Assembly (NCBI GenBank): GCA_023135015.1
Contig: JAGLTZ010000223.1
Coordinates: forward strand, 1-6,221
Reading direction: 5' to 3'
Source of the DNA: Candidatus Latescibacterota bacterium
GTDB lineage: Bacteria > Blakebacterota > Blakebacteria > Blakebacterales > Blakebacteraceae
Length of the DNA stretch: 6,221 nt
Below are positions 1-6,221 of the stretch, one piece after another. Every line of letters begins with the position of its first letter. Position 1 is the stretch's first letter. Position numbers and translations under genes: made by a program. The notes below the pieces were generated by a model, which saw only the letters and a program-made list of their open reading frames with translations, made no database searches and had not been told where the DNA came from.

Positions 1-2
1 TG

Positions 3-1682
3 AAGATAGCCTTCGTGGTGCTGCTGAACTTTCCCCTCCACACGCTGGAGGAACGGCTCAGCCTCGGTCCCAGCTGGTCGCGTCTGGAATGGGCGCAGGC
101 GCGACTTGGTGAGAGTTTCTCAACCAGGGTGCCGCCCGAGATCAACCAGGAAGTGAGCAGGGCGTACGTAAGAGCCCACGACTACGTCAACAAGTACAAC
201 ATCTACATGCACCATGTCCTCAAAGAGGATGGCAGGCGTCTCTTCCCTGCCGGGATGAAGCTGCTGAGCCACTGGAACCTGCGCGACGAGCTCAAATCCC
301 GCTATGCGGACACGCAGGGCGTGGCCCACCAGGAGATGATCCAACTCATCATGGAGAGGATCATCCGCCAGGAGATCCCGGCAATAGTGATAGACAACCC
401 GGCGGTAGACTGGACTCCGGCCTCAAACGGAGTGGCGGTTTCACCCGTGCACGATGTCGAAGGTGTGGAAGTGCCTGAATCGATAGACAGCTCTCCCGAG
501 CCCGATCGCCGCTATTCCCATATTCTGGAAATCTTCAATGCGGAGCGGCTGAACGATCCCTATTACCCCGATACGCCGACCCTGATGGACAGGCGGTTCC
601 AGCGCAACAGGGAGATACCCGAAGCCAGGGTGGAGGAGATGTTCAAGAACATCCTCTCCTCGCCGGTCACCGCCCGGACCGCTGAATTCATAAGTGAGCG
701 GCTTGGCCGTCCGCTGCGCCCGTTCGATATCTGGTACAATGGCTTCAAGCCGCGTGGGACTTATCAGGAATCAGATCTGGATCGGATCGTCTCCAGTAGA
801 TACCCGACACCGCAGGCGTTTGATGCCGACCTGCCCAACCTGCTCCGCAAGCTCGGGTTCTCGGCAGGTACTGCTGATTTTCTGGCTTCGAAGGTCACGG
901 TAGACCCGGCCCGCGGCTCCGGCCATGCAATGGGGGCGGGGCGCAGGGCGGACAATGCCCACCTGAGAACACGCGTTCCTCAAACGGGAATGAACTACAA
1001 GGGATACAACATCGCCGTTCACGAGTTCGGCCATAACTGCGAGCAGGTCCTCTCCCTGAACCGCGTCGACCACTACATGCTGAGTGGTGTGCCGAACAAC
1101 GCATTCACGGAGGCATTCGCATTCGTGTTCCAGGACCGCGACCTGGAGCTGCTGGGACTCTCTCAGGAGGATCCCGACGCCGAGCACCTCAAAGCGCTTG
1201 ATGTGCTATGGAATACGTTCGAGATAGCCGGTGTTTCCCTGGTGGAGATGGAGGTATGGCACTGGATGTACGACCACCCTGACGCCACGGCGGCCGAGCT
1301 CAAGGATGCGGTCATCCGGATCGCCGGGGGAATATGGAATACCTACTATGCGCCGATGTTCGGCGAGGAAGATGTCATCCTGCTGGCCATCTATTCGCAT
1401 ATGATCGACTACGGTCTCTACCTGCCCGACTACCCCATGGGCCACATTATATCGTTCCAGATAGAGGAGTACCTGAAGGGGAGGAACCTGGGGACGGAGA
1501 TGGAGAGGATGTGCGTGCTGGGCAATATCACCCCCGATGCCTGGATGCAGGCCGCGGTGGGAGAGCCGATCTCAGAGAGGCCGATGCTCCAGGCGGCCGA
1601 ACGTGCGCTCAGATTCTCTTTCTCCAGGAAGGTTCTACCATTAATCATCCAGTCAGGCGCCGGTTCCCCCTTCAGGTGGTGA
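3..1682 (+). CDS. Zinc metallopeptidase, M3/M2/M32-like gluzincin (5' partial, 3' extended)
   Basis: Likely a zinc-dependent peptidase that cleaves oligopeptides. Seen: numbering from the GTG at 15, HEFGHN is at residues 336-341 (His336 and His340 as zinc ligands, Glu337 as catalytic base). A second motif, AFTEAFAFVF, places Glu366 as third ligand 26 residues after His340, a spacing like M3 and M32 peptidases. A C-terminal block around residues 460-490 (YSHMIDYGLYLPDYPMGH, then FQIEEYL) resembles the Tyr/His-rich substrate-binding region of such enzymes. The frame is open to the left edge (Lys-Ile-Ala-Phe precede the GTG), so the GTG is probably internal and the true start, with any signal peptide, is outside the window. 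The family-like sequence ends near residue 532. The last 22 or so residues are antisense of the S9 gene and look like read-through. No close family is recognised, so the exact MEROPS family is uncertain. Peptidase class is confident, substrate is unknown. Confidence 0.85.
   Translation, partial: KIAFVVLLNFPLHTLEERLSLGPSWSRLEWAQARLGESFSTRVPPEINQEVSRAYVRAHDYVNKYNIYMHHVLKEDGRRLFPAGMKLLSHWNLRDELKSRYADTQGVAHQEMIQLIMERIIRQEIPAIVIDNPAVDWTPASNGVAVSPVHDVEGVEVPESIDSSPEPDRRYSHILEIFNAERLNDPYYPDTPTLMDRRFQRNREIPEARVEEMFKNILSSPVTARTAEFISERLGRPLRPFDIWYNGFKPRGTYQESDLDRIVSSRYPTPQAFDADLPNLLRKLGFSAGTADFLASKVTVDPARGSGHAMGAGRRADNAHLRTRVPQTGMNYKGYNIAVHEFGHNCEQVLSLNRVDHYMLSGVPNNAFTEAFAFVFQDRDLELLGLSQEDPDAEHLKALDVLWNTFEIAGVSLVEMEVWHWMYDHPDATAAELKDAVIRIAGGIWNTYYAPMFGEEDVILLAIYSHMIDYGLYLPDYPMGHIISFQIEEYLKGRNLGTEMERMCVLGNITPDAWMQAAVGEPISERPMLQAAERALRFSFSRKVLPLIIQSGAGSPFRW
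1430..1682. other. Tail-to-tail overlap of the metallopeptidase and the S9 peptidase
   Basis: The + frame stops at 1680-1682 and the - frame stops at 1430-1432. Family-like sequence on the + strand (ITPDAWMQAAVGEPISERPML) runs to about 1610. Family-like sequence on the - strand (LKGEPAPDWMINGRTFLEKE) ends at about 1616. The two native coding regions therefore meet with essentially no spacer, and each frame continues as antisense of the other. No terminator-like hairpin with a T run is visible here. Confidence 0.75.
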
Positions 1683-4372
1683 TCGAAGAACTGGCGCATC
1701 CTGGTCTGGAAATCTATCTGATTCCCGAGCCTGCGCAGGCCGTGTCCCTCTCCGGGATAGGAGAGGAAGATCATCGGCTTTCCCAGGAAGCGGCAGGCGT
1801 TGTAGAGCTCAATCCCCATCAGATACTCCACCGTCGGATCGGACCCGCCGTGCAGGTAGAGCAGGGGGGTGTCCATGTTCTGGACCCCGGTGATCGGCGA
1901 CTGGCTCTCGTAGAGTTCGTAGTCGTCGTAGGGGCTTACACCGTAGCGTCCCTGGCCGTGTATGTCGTACTGGTGGTTGTTCTGGCCACTTCCACTGAAG
2001 AGGATGTTGAACTCGAAGATCAGGTCGATCGGCGCTGCCCCTGCGGTGATTGCAGCGAACATGTCAGAGCGGGTGGCTATGAAGCATGACCCGCCGCCGC
2101 TGTAGCTGTGTCCGTGCAGACCGACGTGCTCAGGGTCGGCATAACCCATTTCGATCACCTTCTTCACAGCAGCTTCCACACATTCGAGCATATCGCTGTG
2201 AGAGGTTCCGGTCCTGAAATGGACATCCGGCTGCATCACCAGATAGCCGTTACTGACGTAGCCGGCGAAGTTGGGCCCCGAGCGGTAGACCGGCCGTGGA
2301 TAGCGATGCAGGTTCTGAGAGTTCTTCTCGTAGAAGTTCACAAGCAGGGGTAGTTTCTGACCCTGCTGGTAGTCATCAGGGATACCGAGCCATCCCTGGA
2401 GCCTCACACCGTCGTTGTTGGTGTAGTCGAAAAGTATGCTGCGGCCCCACTCATATTCCGACTGCCAGGGGTTGGCGTCGGTTATTTGACGAGGCGGCGA
2501 GAATGTGCCGTCACTGATGTAGTAGTTAGGGAAGTCGGCGAAGGTCTCACGGGTGTACATGAATACGTCGGCCTCTTTGGCCTTCCTGGGGGAACCGAAA
2601 CGGCAGTCCTCGTATGCCAGCTCTTTGAGTTCTCCGCGGTTCAATTCGAAGAACCCCGACTTCTTTGTCCACTGCCCGTATGCCGAGAGCAGCATCGGCT
2701 CCTTTAGATCGATGAAGCGTTCCTCGGGGTCCGTTCGGATGTAACGGAACCGTGTTTCCTCTCTTTCGCCCCGGTCCCCGGTGAGGTTGGTCGGCTCGCT
2801 TCCGTTAAGAGGCTGTAGCCACAGATCATAGCGGTGGCTGAGGATCACCGCCTTGCCGTCTTTTGTCCATCCAGTTGTCCCGTAGGGAGGCCTTTCTCCC
2901 ACGTAATCCCACTCTGCGTTGGCAAAGTTGACAGGTGCGTTCTCGGTTAGGTTGACCTTCCTGCCGGACCGGAGCACATAGTCCCAGACATGTCCGTCCT
3001 GCCAGTAGAGGAAATGCTTGCTGTCTGGTGAAAGTGGGGAAGCCTGTCCCCCGCGGCCTCCGCGTGAGGAGAGAGCCGGCTTGTGGCCTTCGAGGAATAG
3101 TGTCCGCTCTCCGGTCTCTATGTTGACCCGGTAGTAGTCGGCCTGTCTCTCTTTCCAATCGGATATGTATGCCCGGTCGTTCTCGCCGATACCCCACTTC
3201 CCGTCACGCGTCATCCTGATGGTGCGCATCTTGTCATCAGTCAGTTGAAGAAATCTCTTCCTGTTGATCAGGAAAACCGCACTGTGGGTTCTGTTCCGGT
3301 CCCTGTCGGCCTGTGCTCTCTGGACCGTCTGGATTCTTTCGTCCTGCCAGTGGAAGATGTCCACATCCGCTACGAGGTCTTCGTCCTCCTTCTTCTCCTT
3401 CTCCTTCTTTTCATCCTCCTCTGGCTTCTCCTCCTGTTCCTTTATCCCGAGAAAGACCTTAGTGAGATCCTCGCTCCAGGAAAGAGATGCCAGCTGGCTT
3501 ATGACCATGTTTTCTGGAAAATCAGGATCATCTGAGGGGTTGTATTCAACCCGTGCCGTCCTTCTTCCGGTCAGGCCCGTGAACGTCAGCAGAACATTCT
3601 CTTTCTGTTTGAATCCCTCCTTCTCTTTTCCTTTTAAAACCGCCAGGCCAGAACCTTCCTCATCCCACGTCATGCGCGCGAAATCCGCATTTCCATTGTC
3701 CAGCGGCCTCCGCAGGCCTGTATCCAGTTTGATGATATAGATCCCGTTCCCGTTCTTGTCGGCGGCGTCGACGGTGTATGCCAGTATCGTCCCAGGCTTG
3801 TTGAAGCTGTACTGGCCCACACTTCCTATCAGCTCTTCATATCCTTCCCTGAGATTGCGGAGGATCATGTCGGTGCCGTCGTGCTCCGCATCCCGGTTCG
3901 CCTTGACCTTCTTCACCACGAAATGGCTGGAGCCCTTAGGAAAGCCGAACGAGGAGGCGTTCTCCCAGCTCCATTTCTCGCCGGTCTCCAGGTTCATGAG
4001 CTCGGACGTATTCGGGACAGGCTTCTTATCCTTACGGAGCTTCTGTGCCTCCTCGAAAGGCACCGTCACCATATAGGCTACCCAGGTACAGTCGTCAGAG
4101 AACTGCGGACTGGAAGCGTGGGGGAGCTCATACTCCGTGTCCGTATCCAGGCTCTTGACGTATAGCGTGTCGTCGGCCCTGTGTGGACTGTAGGCGAAGG
4201 TGATCCAGCTGCCGTCGTCGGATATCACCGTCGAGGTGATGGAGCGCCAGCGGGCGTAATCCTCTATGGTCAGAACCTTCTTCTCACCTGTGTCCTGCGC
4301 CCGGAGATTCGCGGTACAGAAAAGGAGGGCAATAACTGTAAAAAGCGGAGTCAGTCTGTTAAGGCGTCTCAT
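1430..4372 (-). CDS. Secreted S9-family (prolyl oligopeptidase-like) serine peptidase, complete copy with extended C-terminus
   Basis: Probably an exported serine peptidase of the S9 family that hydrolyses peptides in the periplasm or outside the cell. Seen: a signal peptide at residues 1-25, an aromatic/repetitive beta-strand region (about 30-630) consistent with a propeller, a charged Glu/Lys/Asp tract at about 312-332, and an alpha/beta-hydrolase domain from about 640 to 900. The triad is Ser756 (GHSYSG), Asp845 (GGSDPTVE) and His877 (GEGHGL), with normal S9 spacing. The ATG at 4372 is supported by GAGAGG six bases upstream and by the signal peptide directly after it. It lies 52 bp downstream of a close paralog in the same orientation, so co-transcription is likely. 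Odd points: the elbow is GxSxS, not GxSxG, and the frame runs about 60 residues past the paralog's end (around residue 919) into the antisense of the metallopeptidase. Family assignment is firm. Substrate preference cannot be read. Confidence 0.93.
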   Translation of the reverse strand: MRRLNRLTPLFTVIALLFCTANLRAQDTGEKKVLTIEDYARWRSITSTVISDDGSWITFAYSPHRADDTLYVKSLDTDTEYELPHASSPQFSDDCTWVAYMVTVPFEEAQKLRKDKKPVPNTSELMNLETGEKWSWENASSFGFPKGSSHFVVKKVKANRDAEHDGTDMILRNLREGYEELIGSVGQYSFNKPGTILAYTVDAADKNGNGIYIIKLDTGLRRPLDNGNADFARMTWDEEGSGLAVLKGKEKEGFKQKENVLLTFTGLTGRRTARVEYNPSDDPDFPENMVISQLASLSWSEDLTKVFLGIKEQEEKPEEDEKKEKEKKEDEDLVADVDIFHWQDERIQTVQRAQADRDRNRTHSAVFLINRKRFLQLTDDKMRTIRMTRDGKWGIGENDRAYISDWKERQADYYRVNIETGERTLFLEGHKPALSSRGGRGGQASPLSPDSKHFLYWQDGHVWDYVLRSGRKVNLTENAPVNFANAEWDYVGERPPYGTTGWTKDGKAVILSHRYDLWLQPLNGSEPTNLTGDRGEREETRFRYIRTDPEERFIDLKEPMLLSAYGQWTKKSGFFELNRGELKELAYEDCRFGSPRKAKEADVFMYTRETFADFPNYYISDGTFSPPRQITDANPWQSEYEWGRSILFDYTNNDGVRLQGWLGIPDDYQQGQKLPLLVNFYEKNSQNLHRYPRPVYRSGPNFAGYVSNGYLVMQPDVHFRTGTSHSDMLECVEAAVKKVIEMGYADPEHVGLHGHSYSGGGSCFIATRSDMFAAITAGAAPIDLIFEFNILFSGSGQNNHQYDIHGQGRYGVSPYDDYELYESQSPITGVQNMDTPLLYLHGGSDPTVEYLMGIELYNACRFLGKPMIFLSYPGEGHGLRRLGNQIDFQTRMRQFFDHHLKGEPAPDWMINGRTFLEKENLSARSAAWSIGLSEIGSPTAACIQASGVILPSTHILSISVPRFLPFRYSSIWNDIMWPMG
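3377..3439 (-). other. Low-complexity Glu/Lys/Asp tract in the complete S9 peptidase
   Basis: Residues about 312-332 consist almost only of Glu, Lys and Asp (EQEEKPEEDEKKEKEKKEDED), giving a CT-rich run on the + strand. It lies just before the conserved VADVDI-HW segment, probably as a solvent-exposed loop or linker between propeller blades. The paralog's equivalent lies past the window edge, so it is not known whether both have it. Confidence 0.8.
4298..4372 (-). other. Sec signal peptide of the complete S9 peptidase
   Basis: Residues 1-25 show a basic n-region (MRRLNR), a hydrophobic core (LTPLFTVIALLF) and a likely signal peptidase I site after Ala25, before Gln-Asp. A Cys at residue 19 follows Leu-Leu-Phe, which is a poor lipobox because Phe is at -1, so a lipoprotein is less likely. 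Assigned by eye. Confidence 0.8.
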
Positions 4373-4378
4373 CTTTAA

Positions 4379-4384
4379 CCTCTC
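4379..4384 (-). promoter_or_regulatory. Ribosome binding site of the complete S9 peptidase gene
   Basis: On the - strand GAGAGG lies six bases before the ATG at 4372, a good Shine-Dalgarno match and spacing. It fixes the start. Many Bacteroidia use weak or no Shine-Dalgarno sites, so its presence argues mildly against a typical Bacteroidia host. Confidence 0.6.
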
Positions 4385-4396
4385 GTTCTCGGTTCC

Positions 4397-4431
4397 TCAG
4401 CTCATTTCCAGAATGGAAGTCAGCTCATTTC
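4397..4431 (-). repeat. 12-bp direct repeat spanning the upstream S9 stop codon and the intergenic gap
   Basis: GAAATGAGCTGA (- strand sense) occurs at 4420-4431, where it includes the TGA stop of the upstream peptidase, and again at 4397-4408 in the 52-bp gap. Each unit carries TGA in two frames, so it also supplies stops for out-of-frame translation after the A8 run. The 52-bp gap shows no terminator hairpin and no evident promoter, which favours a shared transcript. The repeat may be a small chance duplication. Confidence 0.6.
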
Positions 4432-6221
4432 TTTTTTTTGGGCTTATCGATGAACCGTCTCCCGTCGATCATCCATTCGGGTGCAGGTTCGCCTTTGAGA
4501 TAGTGGTCAAGGAACTGGCGCGCGCGCCTCTGGAAGTCGATCTGGTTCTCGTACTTGCGCAGACCGTGCCCCGCGCCCGGGTAGGAGAGTAGTATGACCG
4601 GCTTCTCGTTGAATCGCAGGGCGTTGTAGAACTCGATTCCCTGCAGCCACTCCACGGAACCGTCCTCCGTGCCATGCAGGATCAGAAGAGGTGTATTGCA
4701 GTTTCTGACGTTGTGCAGAGCCGACTGCTGGATATAGAGATCCAGATCGTCGAATGGATTGGTACCGAAACGGCCCTGACCATAAATGTCGTAGCGGTGC
4801 TGGCTCGTGCCCGAGCTCTTCCACAGCTGGTTGAAGTCGCTCACCAGGTTGGTTGCGCCCGCGCCGTAGACGATTGCCCTGAACATGTCTGAATGGGTTG
4901 CTATGTAGGCGGAACCCTGCCCGCTGTAACTGTGGCCATGCACGGCGATCCGTTCCGGGTCGGCATATCCCATCTCGATGACCTTACTAACCGCAGCCTC
5001 TACACACTCGCACATGTCGCTGTGTGAGGTGCGCGTCCGGAAGTGCACATCGGGCTGCATCACCAGGTAGCCGTTACTGAGGTACCCCCCAAGGTTAGGC
5101 GAGCCCGCATAGCGCGGGGTGGGGTAGCGGTGGACGTTCTGCGAGTTCTTCTCGTAGAAGTTGACCAGCATGGGGAGCCGCAGTTCCTCCTGGTAGTCTT
5201 CCGGGATGCCGAGCCAGCCCTGAAGCCGTACGCCGTCGTTGTTGGTGTAGTCGAACAGTATGCTTCTGCCCCATTTGTATTCAGCCTGCTGGGGATTGGC
5301 GTCGGTTACCCTCACCGGGTCTGAGAACTTCCCGTCACTGACGTAGTAGTCTGGGAAATCCTGAAAGGTCTGGATTGTGTACATGTAGCGGTCGGCGTTT
5401 TTTGCCTTTGTTAAGCCGCTGGAACCCCTGCCGGAAGAGCCGAAGTTCTTATCTTCGTAAACGAGCTCGGTGAGTCTCCGTCTCCTCAGCTGGAAGAACC
5501 CCGCTTTCTTGGTCCACTGGCCGAAAGCAGTCAGCAGGATCGGCTTGGATAGGTCGATGAAGCGCTCCTCGGGATCTGTCCTCACGTAGCGGAAGCGTAT
5601 CTCGTCCTGGGCTCCCCGTCCGCCGGTAAGGTTGGTGGCTTCGCCGCCGTCCAACGGCTGCAGCCACAGGTCGTAGCGGTGGGTCAGAATGACTGCATCA
5701 CCTCCCTTTACCCAGCCGGTGAGGCCGTAGGGAGGCTTTGTGCCCGGATGGTCGTACTGCTCGTTGACGAAGCTGACGGGTGCGCTACGGGTCAGGTTCG
5801 CCTTCTGGCCGGTATCGATCACGTAGTCACAGACATGGCCGTCCTTCCAGTAGAGGAAATGCTTGCTGTCTGGTGAAAGCGCAGAGGTCCGTCCCCCCCG
5901 GCCTCCGCGTGAGGAGAGGGTCCCTATGTGGCCTTCGAGGAAGAGGGTCCGCTCTCCGGTCTCGATGTTCACCCTGTAGTAATCGGCCCTGGATTCCCTC
6001 CAGTCCGAGATGTAGGCGCGGTTGTTCTGGCCGATTCCCCACTTGCCGTCACGTGTGATGGAAATGGTGCGCATCTCGTCGTCGGTCAGCTGAAGGAATC
6101 GTTTCGATGCCAGGTGGTAGGCCGAACGGTGGGTCCTGTTCCGGTCCTGATTGGCACGAATCATCTGGACGGACTGGATCTGCTCATCCTGCCAGTGCCA
6201 GATATCTACGTCAGCGACCGG
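4425..6221 (-). CDS. S9-family serine peptidase, paralog (5' partial)
   Basis: A second S9 serine peptidase, presumably exported like its neighbour, although its N-terminus is outside the window. The frame is open to the right edge: the codons before the ATG at 6164 read PVADVDIWHWQDE, matching VADVDIFHWQDE in the downstream paralog, so that ATG is internal. About 330 N-terminal residues are missing by comparison. The 598 visible codons align with the paralog with a net difference of only seven residues, and most positions are identical. Catalytic Ser is at 4929-4931 (GHSYSGQG), Asp at 4662-4664 (GTEDGSVEW) and His at 4566-4568 (GAGHGLRK). It ends naturally with a basic tail, Lys-Pro followed by four Lys, encoded over an A8 run. 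A Gly/Ser-rich insert (5409-5441) is absent from the paralog. It is the upstream gene of the pair, so the promoter must lie outside the window. Alternative assignments within alpha/beta hydrolases are unlikely. Confidence 0.93.
   Translation of the reverse strand, partial: PVADVDIWHWQDEQIQSVQMIRANQDRNRTHRSAYHLASKRFLQLTDDEMRTISITRDGKWGIGQNNRAYISDWRESRADYYRVNIETGERTLFLEGHIGTLSSRGGRGGRTSALSPDSKHFLYWKDGHVCDYVIDTGQKANLTRSAPVSFVNEQYDHPGTKPPYGLTGWVKGGDAVILTHRYDLWLQPLDGGEATNLTGGRGAQDEIRFRYVRTDPEERFIDLSKPILLTAFGQWTKKAGFFQLRRRRLTELVYEDKNFGSSGRGSSGLTKAKNADRYMYTIQTFQDFPDYYVSDGKFSDPVRVTDANPQQAEYKWGRSILFDYTNNDGVRLQGWLGIPEDYQEELRLPMLVNFYEKNSQNVHRYPTPRYAGSPNLGGYLSNGYLVMQPDVHFRTRTSHSDMCECVEAAVSKVIEMGYADPERIAVHGHSYSGQGSAYIATHSDMFRAIVYGAGATNLVSDFNQLWKSSGTSQHRYDIYGQGRFGTNPFDDLDLYIQQSALHNVRNCNTPLLILHGTEDGSVEWLQGIEFYNALRFNEKPVILLSYPGAGHGLRKYENQIDFQRRARQFLDHYLKGEPAPEWMIDGRRFIDKPKKKK

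Larger units (their letters stand above)
1616..6218 (-). repeat. Tandem gene duplication of S9 peptidase
   Basis: The segment 1616-3373 and the segment 4438-6218 encode colinear, highly similar protein. The offset between matching codons is 2845 bp before the Gly/Ser insert and 2824 bp after it, so the insert accounts for the only net length change. This indicates an old tandem duplication within one operon, with much synonymous divergence since. Confidence 0.85.

Noticed and set aside
15..17. GTG at 15 as the true start of the metallopeptidase
   Set aside because: The frame is open to the window edge with plausible codons before it, and no Shine-Dalgarno site is visible upstream.
771..1187. 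Open frame of 138 codons on the - strand inside the metallopeptidase
   Set aside because: It covers the HEFGH region in antisense. The + strand has clear family motifs there and this frame has none.
1729..1740. Perfect 12-bp palindrome GCCTGCGCAGGC near the convergent gene ends, as a possible terminator
   Set aside because: It has no T run, lies inside S9 coding sequence (Gly-Leu-Arg-Arg) and is fully explained by codon choice.
1334..2089. Open frame of 251 codons on the + strand, mostly antisense to the S9 catalytic domain
   Set aside because: It runs against a strongly conserved S9 coding region with an intact triad and has no recognisable motif. It is a by-product of high GC and codon bias.
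3245..3535. Open frame on the + strand with a leucine-rich stretch resembling a membrane helix
   Set aside because: The leucine run is only the antisense reading of the Glu/Lys tract of the S9 peptidase.
4517..4528. GGCGCGCGCGCC palindrome
   Set aside because: It lies within conserved coding sequence of the upstream S9 gene. Alternating GC in Arg/Ala codons explains it.
6162..6164. ATG at 6164 as the true start of the upstream S9 gene
   Set aside because: The codons upstream to the window edge match the paralog's VADVDI-HWQDE segment, so this methionine is internal.

Overview
The window carries three protein-coding genes, all apparently peptidases, and nothing else that I can support. There are no RNA genes, CRISPR arrays or recognisable mobile elements. 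Two genes run off the window edges. One on the + strand covers about the first 1.6 kb and lacks its 5' end. Two tandem genes lie on the - strand from about 1.6 kb to the right edge. The downstream one (4372 to 1430) is complete and the upstream one (right edge to 4425) lacks its 5' end. The + strand gene and the - strand pair converge tail to tail.

The + strand gene encodes a zinc metallopeptidase with an HEFGH motif and a downstream glutamate ligand, resembling the M3/M2/M32 gluzincin group. The - strand genes are close paralogs of the S9 (prolyl oligopeptidase) serine peptidase family. Each has a beta-propeller-like N-terminal part and a C-terminal alpha/beta-hydrolase domain with a readable Ser-Asp-His triad. 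The complete copy has a Sec signal peptide, so it probably acts outside the cytoplasm. They are separated by 52 bp and probably share a transcript. Together the three genes look like a peptide-degradation or amino-acid-scavenging cluster.

The organism is probably a bacterium of the Bacteroidota/FCB kind or a neighbouring phylum such as Gemmatimonadota. This rests on large secreted S9 peptidases with a C-terminal LKGEPAP-W-M signature, a signal peptide ending in Ala-Gln, and moderately high GC. It is an inference from protein style, not a taxonomic proof.

Two observations stand out. First, the convergent genes overlap by 253 bp, and both reading frames appear to run past their natural ends into the antisense of the other gene. 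This is what a small deletion that removed both stop codons and the intergenic terminator would produce. Second, both S9 paralogs have Gly-His-Ser-Tyr-Ser-Gly at the nucleophile elbow instead of the canonical Gly-X-Ser-X-Gly. I do not see a multi-gene system of an undescribed type.
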